From assembly GCA_902626505.1 (NCBI GenBank), contig CACOFQ010000014.1:1-37656 (forward strand): a DNA stretch of 37,656 nucleotides. The letters run 5' to 3'. The stretch comes from an uncultured Marinoscillum sp. Its GTDB lineage: Bacteria; Bacteroidota; Bacteroidia; Cytophagales; MED-G16. The number at the start of each line of letters is the position of its first letter. Position 1 is the first letter of the stretch. Shown one piece after another: positions 27,000 to 35,702 of this stretch. The notes below the pieces were generated by a model. That model saw only the letters and a program-made list of their open reading frames with translations, was not told the origin of the DNA and made no database searches. A program made the translations under genes and the position numbers.

Positions 27000-28028
27000 T
27001 TATTCAAAATTATCCCATTTTAAATGTTCATCATTTTTGATATCTATTTTAGCTTTTTTACCTAAGATATCATCAAAATTTTCGGCTAATATTTCACCCG
27101 TTCCAGGTCTTTTTACCCAAATATTGTTTAATGATAAAGTTTCTCCTTTTTTAATAGGCTTTATAGTTACTACTGTTGCAAATGCAAAATCTATTGTTCC
27201 CTGTTCCTCCTCAACAGGTTTTTTTACACCGCCTCTCATTTTAAAAATTTCATTAGAGCCTTCAATTAATTCTGTAAGAGAATGTGGGTCCATTGAATTA
27301 ATTATATCTGGACCTATTCTTTTCATTGAATCTGTATAATGTCTTTCTAAGATTGAAGCACCTAATGCAACAGCAGACAAACAAGCTAAATTTGAGGTAG
27401 TGTGATCAGATAAACCTATAACGGCGTTTGGAAAATTTTCTTTTAATTCAGTCATAGCACCTAATCTAACTAAATGAGAAGGTGTAGGATACAGATTGGT
27501 GGTATGTAATAGAGCGTATGAAATATTATATTTTTCTAATATTTCTACTGTTTTTTTTACGGATTTTATTGTATTCATACCTGTACTAATTATCATTGGT
27601 TTATTGAACCTTGCAATGTGTTCAATTAAAGGATAATTATTACATTCACCTGATCCAATTTTATATGCATCTACGTTCATAGAGTGCAATCTATCAGCAG
27701 CTGCTCTAGAAAATGGTGTGCTAATAAATATCATATTATTTGATTCAACATAATTCTTTAATTCTTTCTCATCTTCTTCATTTAAAGCACACTTTTCCAT
27801 AATATGATAAATAGACTCATTAGCATGTACTGGTATTACTTTTTTAGCCTCTTTTGTCATTTCATCTTCAACTATATGTGTTTGATGTTTTATTACTTCT
27901 GCTCCAGCATTTTTAGCAGAATCAACCATTTTTTTTGCAATCTTAAGACTACCACCGTGATTTATACCAATTTCACAAATAATGAGAGGTTTAAAATTTT
28001 CACCGATTTTTCTATCTTTTATTACCAT
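27000..28028 (-). CDS. neuB: NeuB-like nonulosonic acid synthase (first)
   Basis: A 342-residue synthase condensing a free 2-acetamido sugar with phosphoenolpyruvate. The TIM-barrel domain has [38 protein letters not shown] and STGMNT. The metal-binding histidines are His209 (LSDHT) and His230 (ERHYT). The C-terminal antifreeze-like (SAF) domain, about 283-342, carries [10 protein letters not shown] (304-313) with the conserved arginine. The layout is complete and canonical. Its neighbour NeuC would supply the substrate. LegI-like and NeuB-like functions cannot be separated by eye, but the ptm-like context favours a legionaminate-type product. Confidence 0.9.
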   Translation of the reverse strand: MVIKDRKIGENFKPLIICEIGINHGGSLKIAKKMVDSAKNAGAEVIKHQTHIVEDEMTKEAKKVIPVHANESIYHIMEKCALNEEDEKELKNYVESNNMIFISTPFSRAAADRLHSMNVDAYKIGSGECNNYPLIEHIARFNKPMIISTGMNTIKSVKKTVEILEKYNISYALLHTTNLYPTPSHLVRLGAMTELKENFPNAVIGLSDHTTSNLACLSAVALGASILERHYTDSMKRIGPDIINSMDPHSLTELIEGSNEIFKMRGGVKKPVEEEQGTIDFAFATVVTIKPIKKGETLSLNNIWVKRPGTGEILAENFDDILGKKAKIDIKNDEHLKWDNFE

Positions 28029-28036
28029 TATATTAA

Positions 28037-29194
28037 TTAATAATTTATTACTTTATGAAAACTCAATTCAACTTGAGATAAAATTTTAGATATCAATAAT
28101 CCTGAATTTCCATCACCAAAAATATTAGATTTAGAGTATTTTTCAACTTTTACTTGTTTTAAAATAGCATTAGTAATTTCTTTTGAATCATAATTAACAT
28201 CTATAACATTTTTTCCTCTTTCTCTATAATTTTGTCTAGTTCCTATATTTACAGCAGGAACACCTAAATATGAACATTCTCTTATTGCTACACTTGAATT
28301 TCCTATGATACACATTGAATTATTCAAAAGCTTTAAAAAGTCATAAGATTTCATGTTCTTAAAAAAATGAATAAAAGATAAATTTCTTTTTTCCCTTAAT
28401 TTTCTGATTTCATTTACAGTTTGAAATGTGCCAGAATCCATATTTGGCCAAAACCATAAAGTTGGTATTTTAAGTTCAATAATCGAATCAATAGTTTGTT
28501 TAATATTATAATTTGAATTTTCAACTTCATTTGTAACTGGATGTTGCATGACAACTAGATATCCATCATTAATTGAAAATTTCTCCCCTACACCACCATA
28601 TTTTACAAAAGGATCAAAATCGAGCTTTTTATTTTTAATTTTTTTTGCTAAATCGATTGAAGGACAACCCGTATTAAAAACAAAATCAGGGTTTTCACCT
28701 AACTTAATAACTCTTTCTTTTGATTTTTCAGTTGATACTAAGTGTATATCTGAAAGTTTAGTATTTGCATGTCTTACTTTTTCGTCAATATTTCCACTAA
28801 CTTCTCCCCCTTGAATATGTATCAATGGAATATTTTGATATGATGCTGCAATTGATGTTGCTATAGTTTCAAATCTATCTGCAATTGTAATAACGGCATC
28901 TGGTTTAATTTTTGAAAATAAATTAGATAATTCCATTATTAATAATCCGGTTGTTCTAGACATTGAACCTTTACTTTCTTCTTCAGTTACAACGTGTATT
29001 TTTTCATTGACAATAAAACCGTCATCTTCAATATATGAAACTGTCGAACCATATTTCTTCAATAAAGCAGAACCTGTAACAACAAGATTTAATTTAAGTT
29101 TATCATTTTCATTAATCGATTTCAAAACAGTTTTAATCCTACTATATGAGGGCCTAGCTGTAATAACTACTGTTATTAATCTTTTATTTCTCAT
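28037..29194 (-). CDS. neuC: NeuC-like hydrolysing UDP-sugar 2-epimerase (second)
   Basis: A 385-residue paralogue of the first NeuC. It keeps the canonical residues IADRFET (Asp106, Arg107, Glu109) and has [21 protein letters not shown] (Glu131), MQHPVT (His218) and [10 protein letters not shown]. The N-terminus is [13 protein letters not shown], where most NeuC proteins have GTRAD/AE. It differs from the first copy along its whole length, so this is not a recent duplication. Its ATG overlaps the stop of the second neuB by 4 bp, so the pair is coupled. The product would feed a 2-epimerised sugar to the adjacent NeuB. Confidence 0.87.
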   Translation of the reverse strand: MRNKRLITVVITARPSYSRIKTVLKSINENDKLKLNLVVTGSALLKKYGSTVSYIEDDGFIVNEKIHVVTEEESKGSMSRTTGLLIMELSNLFSKIKPDAVITIADRFETIATSIAASYQNIPLIHIQGGEVSGNIDEKVRHANTKLSDIHLVSTEKSKERVIKLGENPDFVFNTGCPSIDLAKKIKNKKLDFDPFVKYGGVGEKFSINDGYLVVMQHPVTNEVENSNYNIKQTIDSIIELKIPTLWFWPNMDSGTFQTVNEIRKLREKRNLSFIHFFKNMKSYDFLKLLNNSMCIIGNSSVAIRECSYLGVPAVNIGTRQNYRERGKNVIDVNYDSKEITNAILKQVKVEKYSKSNIFGDGNSGLLISKILSQVELSFHKVINY

Positions 29195-30189
29195 TTTTCT
29201 AAATCTTTATAATTTAAAAAATCCCATTGATTAAGTTCCTTATTTATTTTTTTATTAAGAATATCTTTATAATTTTTTGGGTCTATACCAAAATTATAAG
29301 GCTTTTTTGATTCTAAATCGGTAATTGATAGTTTGTGGCCTTTTTTTAAATTTTTATTTACTGCTAAACTTTTTCCAAAATTTTTTTTATCGTTACTGTA
29401 ATGTTTAACATCATTTTTATCAACGGGATTTTTTAATATCTCCTCGATATAATTTACTCCCTCAATTAATTGTTTAATTTGATTAAAGTTTAACGATGAT
29501 GTAGAATCAGGACCAAACATGTTTTTATCATATACACAATGAAATTCCAGCATATCTGCCCCTAAAGTTGTTGCTGCTAACATAGAATAAATTTCTCCAG
29601 AATGATCGGACAAACCAACCTTACATTTAAAAAGATTTTTATAAGTATGAATAAGATTTAAACCTACTTCTTTAGGTTGAGTTGGATATTTAGTTGTGCA
29701 TTGAAGTAATGTAATATCACTATTTTTATTTTTTACTCTATCTATTGTGTTTTTTACTTCATCTAAATCGCTCATTCCAGATGATATTATAATTGGCTTT
29801 TTTGTTAATTTAATTTTATCTAGTAATAAATAATTATTTAATTCACCTGATCCAATTTTATATCTTTTTACATTTAATTTTTCTAATAATTCAAATGCTT
29901 GAATTGAAAAAGGACTTGCTAAAAATTCAATATTAAGCTTATCACAATATTTTTTAATATTTATCCATTCATCTTCTGAAAAACTAGTTCTTTTCCAATA
30001 ATCAAATCGGGTCTTATCTTGATATGAAAAATTAACTCTAAATTTTTCAAACTCACTACTTTCTGCTTCAGGTATATGTATTTGAAACTTTATAATTTTT
30101 ATACCACATTTTTTTAATGAATCAATATATGAGTATAATGTACCTAAACTCCCATCATGAGCTTGACCTATTTCTGAAATTAATTCCAT
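29191..30189 (-). CDS. neuB: NeuB-like nonulosonic acid synthase (second, divergent)
   Basis: A 332-residue NeuB-family synthase. The barrel shows SEIGQAHDGSLG (5-16), IIKFQIHIPEAE, SPFS, YKIGSGELNNYLLLDK, SSGMSD, and metal histidines His196 (LSDHS) and His217 (EFHCVY). An SAF-like domain occupies about 270-332, but the usual VKRPGxGI motif reads SKKPYNFGIDP (294-304), so the conserved Arg is Lys. The N-terminus QAHDGS is also a less common form of the INHNG motif. It overlaps the dehydrogenase gene upstream by 35 bp. It probably accepts a substrate different from the first NeuB, perhaps a different acyl or hydroxyl pattern. Confidence 0.87.
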   Translation of the reverse strand: MELISEIGQAHDGSLGTLYSYIDSLKKCGIKIIKFQIHIPEAESSEFEKFRVNFSYQDKTRFDYWKRTSFSEDEWINIKKYCDKLNIEFLASPFSIQAFELLEKLNVKRYKIGSGELNNYLLLDKIKLTKKPIIISSGMSDLDEVKNTIDRVKNKNSDITLLQCTTKYPTQPKEVGLNLIHTYKNLFKCKVGLSDHSGEIYSMLAATTLGADMLEFHCVYDKNMFGPDSTSSLNFNQIKQLIEGVNYIEEILKNPVDKNDVKHYSNDKKNFGKSLAVNKNLKKGHKLSITDLESKKPYNFGIDPKNYKDILNKKINKELNQWDFLNYKDLEK

Positions 30190-31135
30190 TATTTATCACG
30201 TTAATTAATTTTTTATTTTCAATTATTAATTTAGCCATTTTTGCAGCATTTAATCTTAGTTCATCATAAGATGTTTTGGAATAATAGGCAGAATGTGGAT
30301 TTATTATTAATCTATCACCTAACCATTTTTCCTGATTTTTCCAAGAATCAATTAAAGCTCCCTTAGGAGGCTCTTCAGGGGTTACATCAAGATATAGACA
30401 ACTAATTTTATTACTTTTTAAAGGTTTATAAAAATCATCTAAATTATTAATTATTTTACCTCTAGATACATTTACTAGAGACGAATGATCTTTCATTAAA
30501 TTAATAAATTCTTTATTTATCATACCCTCTGTCTCATTTGTTAGAGGACAATGAATACTTATTATATCACAAACTTTTAAAAGTGATTCAACTGAATCAT
30601 GTCTTTTTGAATTAAACAGCTTATCAAAACCCTGCGGAACATATGGATCATAAAAGTGTACATTAAAATTCATAGCATTTGATTTAATAGCAACATTACC
30701 TCCTATCCTTCCTATTCCAATTAATCCTAAGTTTAAATTTGAAATTCTTTCAATTCTTGATAAGGTGTTTTTTTTCCAAGAATCAGATAAAAATTTTGCA
30801 TTATAATTATATTCATTTATTCCTCTAGAGACAGACATTATCATAGCCATGGCAGTATCAGCTACTTCTTCCACACCATAATCTGGATTATTACATACCG
30901 GTATAGATTTTTTTACAGCATAATTAAAATCAACATTATCATATCCAACACCATATCTTACTATTCCTTTCAATTTTGGAAATGAATCAATTAATTTTTT
31001 ATCAACTTTTTTATGCCATACAATTATTACTTCAATATCTTCATGAGGTTCAAATGAAATAACATCTCCTAAAATTGATTTTTCTAAAGAAGCCTCATTA
31101 AAGTAATCAGTTATCCAAACTTTTTTTTTACTCAT
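30155..31135 (-). CDS. D-isomer-specific 2-hydroxyacid dehydrogenase
   Basis: A 326-residue NAD-dependent dehydrogenase of the phosphoglycerate/CtBP family. The C-terminally shifted Rossmann domain has GIGRIG (140-145). The catalytic triad is Arg225 (NVSRGKII), Glu254/255 (DVTPEEPP) and His281 (NPHSAYYS). VRYGVGYDNVD is the substrate-side motif. It interconverts a 2-hydroxy and a 2-keto acid. Here it overlaps neuB by 35 bp and the aldolase gene by 8 bp, so it is translated with sugar-acid genes. A role in making or modifying an acidic sugar precursor is inferred. A housekeeping SerA role is less likely because there is no ACT domain. Confidence 0.87.
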   Translation of the reverse strand: MSKKKVWITDYFNEASLEKSILGDVISFEPHEDIEVIIVWHKKVDKKLIDSFPKLKGIVRYGVGYDNVDFNYAVKKSIPVCNNPDYGVEEVADTAMAMIMSVSRGINEYNYNAKFLSDSWKKNTLSRIERISNLNLGLIGIGRIGGNVAIKSNAMNFNVHFYDPYVPQGFDKLFNSKRHDSVESLLKVCDIISIHCPLTNETEGMINKEFINLMKDHSSLVNVSRGKIINNLDDFYKPLKSNKISCLYLDVTPEEPPKGALIDSWKNQEKWLGDRLIINPHSAYYSKTSYDELRLNAAKMAKLIIENKKLINVINNGINFRNRSSS

Positions 31136-31901
31136 TTAATTTTTTAAAATAATTAACAATTTGTGAATATGAGTTATTTAGCATCTCACAATCAACCAAA
31201 TGAACTAAATATTTCATTCCAATATTTTTATAATATTCTAGACTAGCCATATCAGTAGTTATAGTTCCTGTTATTTTTCCACTATCTATAATTTTTTTAT
31301 TTAGCTTCTTTATATATTCTTGAAAAGTTTTATCATTTATTTGACCTGGAATTCCAAAGCTTTTTGACATATCATATAAGCCAATAAAGAAAACATCAAT
31401 ATCTTGATTTATAAAATCATCAATATTTTCAGCTATATTTTTATTTTCTATATTAATTACCTTGAGAATATTTTTATTAGATTTTTCAGTTAAACTCTGC
31501 GCATTTTTAATAGAATAATTTCCGGCTCTTGTAAAAGGTGAAAACCCTCTATTTCCTTTAGGAGGATAACAACAGTAATTTATTATATTATTTATATGAT
31601 CAATTGAGTCAATGTTTGGAAACTGAATGCCATGAGCTCCAATATCTAAAGATCTAAGAGAATCATTTTGATTTACGCTGGGTACTCTTATAATAGGAGA
31701 AACATTTCTGCTCTCCGAAGTTATTATCATTTCTTGAGCTGTTTCAAAAGATATTGGGCCGTGTTCCATATCAATTATAATGAAATCTAAATTAGATGAA
31801 CATATAATATCAGTAACTATTGGAGAAGGGATTGTACACCATGTTCCAATTACAGTTTGATTATTTTTTAATTTATTTAAAATAAAATTTTCTTTAATCA
31901 T
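31128..31901 (-). CDS. HpcH/HpaI family class II aldolase
   Basis: A 257-residue metal-dependent pyruvate-type aldolase. It has GTWCTIPSP (19-27), the active-site DMEHGP with His47, IIRVP with Arg72, GAHGIQFPN (88-96), GNRGFSPFTRAGNYS, metal ligand Glu152 (NIENKN) and Asp177 (LYDMS), the spacing expected for the family. Such enzymes reversibly condense pyruvate (or a related keto acid) with an aldehyde to give a 4-hydroxy-2-keto acid, the same bond type as in 3-deoxy-ulosonic acids. Its place between a hydroxyacid dehydrogenase and a CMP-sugar synthetase is unusual and suggests a biosynthetic rather than catabolic role. Confidence 0.88.
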   Translation of the reverse strand: MIKENFILNKLKNNQTVIGTWCTIPSPIVTDIICSSNLDFIIIDMEHGPISFETAQEMIITSESRNVSPIIRVPSVNQNDSLRSLDIGAHGIQFPNIDSIDHINNIINYCCYPPKGNRGFSPFTRAGNYSIKNAQSLTEKSNKNILKVINIENKNIAENIDDFINQDIDVFFIGLYDMSKSFGIPGQINDKTFQEYIKKLNKKIIDSGKITGTITTDMASLEYYKNIGMKYLVHLVDCEMLNNSYSQIVNYFKKLNE

Positions 31902-31911
31902 ATATTGTAAT

Positions 31912-32649
31912 TTACCAAGGAATTTTATTTTTAGAATATCCTTTATTTTTTAACCAATATTCTATAACAATTTCCTGCCATTTACTATCAATATCAAATC
32001 CAAAATCTGTTATTATAGCTTTTGACTTCTTCCCTTGCCATTTAAATGGTAATTTACCATCATTAATGTCTGTAATGCACCTTTTTTTCATTACCTGAAT
32101 AGATAAATCACAAAAATAAACAGATCCATGAGAATCTCTTATTGATGAAACATTATCCATGCTATCTAATGAAACAAAAGGATGAATTTCTAGATTTTCA
32201 TCTAATTTCCTAGATCTAGCAGGTGAAAACATATCATATTTTGCTACGGAAAAGCAAGAGTCAAATTCAGTTTGTGAATTTAAAAAATTTATAGCTTTAT
32301 TTAATAAAATAACATCAATTGCAGGGTTATTACAGAATAATAATGATACTGAATCTATATCTTTTTCATCAATATCTGATCTAATAATATCGTATGCATG
32401 AGTAATAACATCTTCAGTAAGTGAATCTGGTTGAGCTAAAGACTTTGGCCTATCAATATGTATAGAATCATACTTTTCACCTATTTCAGCAATTAAGCTT
32501 GAATCAGTAGACACATAAATTTTATCAATAATAGAATATTTTGCAGCAATAAATGCATACTCTGCAGCAGGTCTTCCTAAAATAGGTTTTACATTTTTTC
32601 CAGGAACACCAGTGCTTTTATCTTTACCTATTACTAATCCAATATTCAT
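31912..32649 (-). CDS. Divergent acylneuraminate cytidylyltransferase family protein (third)
   Basis: A 245-residue nucleotidyltransferase with the CMP-sugar synthetase fold but altered signatures. The nucleotide loop is IGKDKSTGVPGKN (7-19) instead of PARxGSKGVPxKN. The LQPTSPLR segment is replaced by LFCNNPAIDVI (104-114). STDSSLI (47-53), RPKSLA and a late FDIDS (218-222) keep the family frame. The lost Arg residues normally contact the CTP phosphates and substrate, so base or substrate choice may differ. It overlaps the HAD gene by 4 bp and lies 10 bp before the aldolase gene, which suggests it activates that pathway's product. Confidence 0.8.
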   Translation of the reverse strand: MNIGLVIGKDKSTGVPGKNVKPILGRPAAEYAFIAAKYSIIDKIYVSTDSSLIAEIGEKYDSIHIDRPKSLAQPDSLTEDVITHAYDIIRSDIDEKDIDSVSLLFCNNPAIDVILLNKAINFLNSQTEFDSCFSVAKYDMFSPARSRKLDENLEIHPFVSLDSMDNVSSIRDSHGSVYFCDLSIQVMKKRCITDINDGKLPFKWQGKKSKAIITDFGFDIDSKWQEIVIEYWLKNKGYSKNKIPW

Positions 32650-33335
32650 AATATATTATCATTATATTCGTCAAAATTTGTATTTTCACCATATCCACTT
32701 GCATAAAAATAGGGCTTAATTTTATTATTATCTAATTTTAATAAATGGTCAATTGAATCATCAATAAAAATACCACTTTTATATTTTTTTTTAATTGATA
32801 ATATATGATTTATAACATTTCCTTTATGTTTATATTTCTTAAAACTTTTATTTCCAAAAACTCTATTTTTTTGAATTTTAATACTAAAAAATTCTAATAA
32901 AATAATAATAGAACTTTCATCCTTAGTTGAAACAATATAAAAACTATCCAAATTAATACTCTTTAATTTAATTCCTAAAGAAGTTAGTTTATGTAATCCA
33001 CACCAGTATTCTAAATTATTTTGTATTTCTTTTCGTTTTTCAAAAAATAATTTTTCAAAATTAAAATATATTTTTTTTTTCTTTATTCTACTTAAATTAA
33101 AATGCTCTAAAATTTTTGATTCGGAATCAGGATACTTTAAAATAGAATTAATTAAACAATAATATTCAAAAGGAGGACCTACCAATCCTCTTAACTTATA
33201 GAATAAAAATTTAATGTCATCATTTAATTTAATGTCATATTTTTCTAAAAATGTTAATTTAGAAATTAAATAGCATTCATCAATAGAATCTACAACAACT
33301 CCATCGAAATCTAAAAAGACTATAGAGTCTCTCAT
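32646..33335 (-). CDS. HAD-superfamily hydrolase
   Basis: A 229-residue phosphatase-like protein. Motif I is FLDFDGVVVDS (Asp9 nucleophile, Asp11), motif II includes Ser136 in IVSTKDES, motif III a lysine near 166-171, and motif IV GIFIDDSIDH (Asp192, Asp193). A helical cap lies between motifs I and II (about 20-110), so it is a beta-PGM-like type and not the capless KdsC type. The expected role is removal of a phosphate from a sugar-acid intermediate before CMP activation, by analogy with Kdo-8-phosphate phosphatase. That is inferred from the position between the GAPDH-like and CMP-synthetase genes. Confidence 0.8.
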   Translation of the reverse strand: MRDSIVFLDFDGVVVDSIDECYLISKLTFLEKYDIKLNDDIKFLFYKLRGLVGPPFEYYCLINSILKYPDSESKILEHFNLSRIKKKKIYFNFEKLFFEKRKEIQNNLEYWCGLHKLTSLGIKLKSINLDSFYIVSTKDESSIIILLEFFSIKIQKNRVFGNKSFKKYKHKGNVINHILSIKKKYKSGIFIDDSIDHLLKLDNNKIKPYFYASGYGENTNFDEYNDNIL

Positions 33336-33341
33336 AATTAT

Positions 33342-34367
33342 CTATGAAATAATTTTAACTAAATCTAATACTCTGGAACTATATCCCCACTCATTATCAT
33401 ACCAAACTATAACTTTTATAATTCCATTTTTCACATTTAACCATTGCATATCTATAATACAACTATGAGTATTTTTTTTATAATCCAAAGATATTTTTGA
33501 ATCATAATTTAATTCTACAAAAGGATTTGAAATAAATTCATTTTCAAATTCGTCGATAAGCTGTTTTTTTGAAGGAATATTTTTAGGTATTATGGTAATA
33601 TCTGAACCAGAAACTATATCTGTAGGCACTCGATATGAAAAAGATAATAGTTTATCTTTCAATTTATAAAGAACTTTTTCAGTTGCGCTTACAGCTGTTG
33701 TTTTTTTTGGAATTAATGTATTGTTAGAAGCTCTTCCTAGAGAAAAATCTGTCCACATCTTACCTGGAGTAATTTGGGATTTTGATGGTCCATCGACTAA
33801 ATTCTGATAAGATAACCATGGATGTACAGTTGTAACTGATCCAGATTGAATTTTATAACATGAGTCAATATATTTCAAAACATGGGAAATAGCATTAGCA
33901 TCACAAATACTACTAGAAAATAATTTCTGATTTGGCTTAATTTCATCATCATTTATTCCAACAATAATTTCATTATCAACCAAATTTGAAGAGTGAGTAA
34001 TAATACCTTTTTTAACGAATTTTTTATCTAAAATTTTTCTTAAACCTAAAACATTACTTTCAACTCCTGAGGAATCAATTATACAATCAACATCATATTT
34101 TTTCCAATCTATATCAAAAATACTAGATTCACTTAAATATAAAATTTTATTATCATTAATAATTATATGGTTTTTATCATGAGAAACTTTATCATCAGTA
34201 TTTCCATATGTTGAGTCATATTTATATAAATAGGACATATTATGAACATTAGGATTTATATCATTAATTAATACTAATTCAAAATTGAAATTCTCAAGAT
34301 TAATTTTAGTTAATGCTCTTCCTATCCTCCCAAAACCATTAATTGCAATTCTTTTTTTTGATTTCAT
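33342..34367 (-). CDS. Glyceraldehyde-3-phosphate dehydrogenase-like protein, divergent
   Basis: A 341-residue GAPDH-superfamily protein with NAD loop NGFGRIG (10-16). The catalytic Cys155 lies in SICDANA, where GAPDH has SCTTNC. His182 is kept in TTVHPW, VDGPS follows, and the end carries WYDNEWGYSSRVLDL. The phosphate-binding segment SSTGAAKA of GAPDH reads KKTTAVSA (221-228). Keeping Cys and His implies an aldehyde dehydrogenase reaction; the changes around them suggest a substrate other than glyceraldehyde-3-phosphate, perhaps another phosphorylated or free aldose. It overlaps the GT-B gene by 4 bp and lies 6 bp before the HAD gene, so it belongs to the sugar-acid set and not to glycolysis. 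Confidence 0.82.
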   Translation of the reverse strand: MKSKKRIAINGFGRIGRALTKINLENFNFELVLINDINPNVHNMSYLYKYDSTYGNTDDKVSHDKNHIIINDNKILYLSESSIFDIDWKKYDVDCIIDSSGVESNVLGLRKILDKKFVKKGIITHSSNLVDNEIIVGINDDEIKPNQKLFSSSICDANAISHVLKYIDSCYKIQSGSVTTVHPWLSYQNLVDGPSKSQITPGKMWTDFSLGRASNNTLIPKKTTAVSATEKVLYKLKDKLLSFSYRVPTDIVSGSDITIIPKNIPSKKQLIDEFENEFISNPFVELNYDSKISLDYKKNTHSCIIDMQWLNVKNGIIKVIVWYDNEWGYSSRVLDLVKIIS

Positions 34368-35644
34368 GGGTCATTTTTTTTACTTAGTATAAAATCCTTA
34401 TATGAAGATAATGGATTAATTTTTGGATTACCATTATAAATTACCTCATTTAAAAAATTATCTACAGATGATTTACTATAGTTTTTAAAATTTTTATTTG
34501 TTTTTAATTTATGAAAAGAATTAATTAATTCATTTTCATTATTTACTTCCCAACATGCTTTCATATCTTGAAATATCATTTGATTTTTATCAAAATAATT
34601 TGGATAGATTAAAATTTTATTTTGTAATAAAACTTCTATTAATATACTTGAAATTGTACAGATAATAACATCTGAACTTTTTATAAGAGACAATGATGAA
34701 AAATCACTACAATTAATACCAAAATTTAAAAGATCTGAATTAAAAAATTTATTATTTCTTGTATGAGGTTTTATCAAAAGATTTACAAAATCAAGTTTAC
34801 TAATTAATTCTAGAGATTTAAGAGTAATTTCTTTATTTCCCAGATAATGATAAGAATGCTCCATAAAAACAACATTAATTTTATTGTTATCTATAAAAGG
34901 TATTGATTCTTCTTTATAAATATCATCATATATTTTTTTCCATTCTTTTGAAAATCTTGGTGAACCTAGTGAAGTTATTTTATTTTTATTAATTCCATTA
35001 TTAATTTTTCTTTTCATCTCATTTTTAGTTGTTACCACTAAGTGATCAAAAAAATCAAAATTTTTCTTATCATTAGTTGTTCCTAATTGAACCTCTTTAT
35101 AAGTACCCAGATTATTTGTCCATAATGGAATTCCATGAGGTAACGCAACTAAAGGAATATTTTTATTTTTAGATACTTTGTTAATGAAATAAGTATTGTG
35201 TTGATATTCTTTGACCCAATCCATAACAATTATCTGAGGTGATATTTTAGAAATTACATCATAATTAAACTTATAATTAAAAACTGAATTTATTAATTTA
35301 CTATAAAATGATTGAGAGGTGAATTTTTTAAGAAGTACATTCAATATTTTTAGGAATCTTAGTATTGAAGTTTTAATAAAACCATTATTTTTATTGATAA
35401 TAGATACATTTGATGTTAAATAATAAAATATTTTATTTAGTAAAAAACCATTATTAATATTATTAAAATGATCAATTTTGACATCAAAATTTGATTTTAA
35501 ATAATTCAATCTTTTATCATTATGTATCTTTAAATCAGGGTTTATAGATAAAACCGTACATTTTTGTTTTGATTTTAAAAGCTCATGTATTACTGGAGTC
35601 AAATGATCAATATCATTATATCTTCTTATAAGGAATAATATCAT
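34364..35644 (-). CDS. GT-B-like transferase of unknown specificity
   Basis: A 426-residue protein with the pattern of a two-domain GT-B transferase, somewhat like CDP-glycerol glycerophosphotransferases and surface-carbohydrate synthesis proteins. Visible parts are VALPHGIPLWTNNLG (about 172-186), VTSLGSPRFSKEW-like text, VVFMEHSYHYLG, LLIKPHTRNNKFF, and the donor-side SSDVIICTISSILIEVLLQNKILIYP region, of which the IxSILxE core is typical. There is no membrane segment. It is the first gene after a 58-bp gap and overlaps the GAPDH-like gene by 4 bp. It may transfer the CMP-activated product of this gene set, which is inference. Confidence 0.6.
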   Translation of the reverse strand: MILFLIRRYNDIDHLTPVIHELLKSKQKCTVLSINPDLKIHNDKRLNYLKSNFDVKIDHFNNINNGFLLNKIFYYLTSNVSIINKNNGFIKTSILRFLKILNVLLKKFTSQSFYSKLINSVFNYKFNYDVISKISPQIIVMDWVKEYQHNTYFINKVSKNKNIPLVALPHGIPLWTNNLGTYKEVQLGTTNDKKNFDFFDHLVVTTKNEMKRKINNGINKNKITSLGSPRFSKEWKKIYDDIYKEESIPFIDNNKINVVFMEHSYHYLGNKEITLKSLELISKLDFVNLLIKPHTRNNKFFNSDLLNFGINCSDFSSLSLIKSSDVIICTISSILIEVLLQNKILIYPNYFDKNQMIFQDMKACWEVNNENELINSFHKLKTNKNFKNYSKSSVDNFLNEVIYNGNPKINPLSSYKDFILSKKNDP

Positions 35645-35702
35645 AAATAAGTTACTTTATAAGATTTGTCAATTAATATATAAAAATATTACTAAAGTTT
35701 TT
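35645..35702 (-). other. 58-bp gap between GT2 and GT-B genes
   Basis: This gap in the leftward gene run is A/T-rich. No inverted repeat with a convincing stem was seen. It is a candidate site for an internal promoter, but no Bacteroidota-type element pair could be identified. Confidence 0.2.

Noticed and set aside
25886-30189. Recent tandem duplication of neuB-neuC or assembly artefact
   Set aside because: The two copies differ throughout in sequence, length and key motifs, so the repeat is not recent.
30155-34367. Vitamin B6 (Epd-PdxB) type pathway from the GAPDH-like and hydroxyacid dehydrogenase genes
   Set aside because: Both families fit superficially, but no PdxA, PdxJ or SerC gene is nearby and the genes are coupled to a CMP-sugar synthetase and neuB.
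35667-35672. TTGACA-like -35 box on the minus strand before the GT-B gene
   Set aside because: At 17-bp spacing the -10 box would fall directly against the start codon, and Bacteroidota do not use this consensus.
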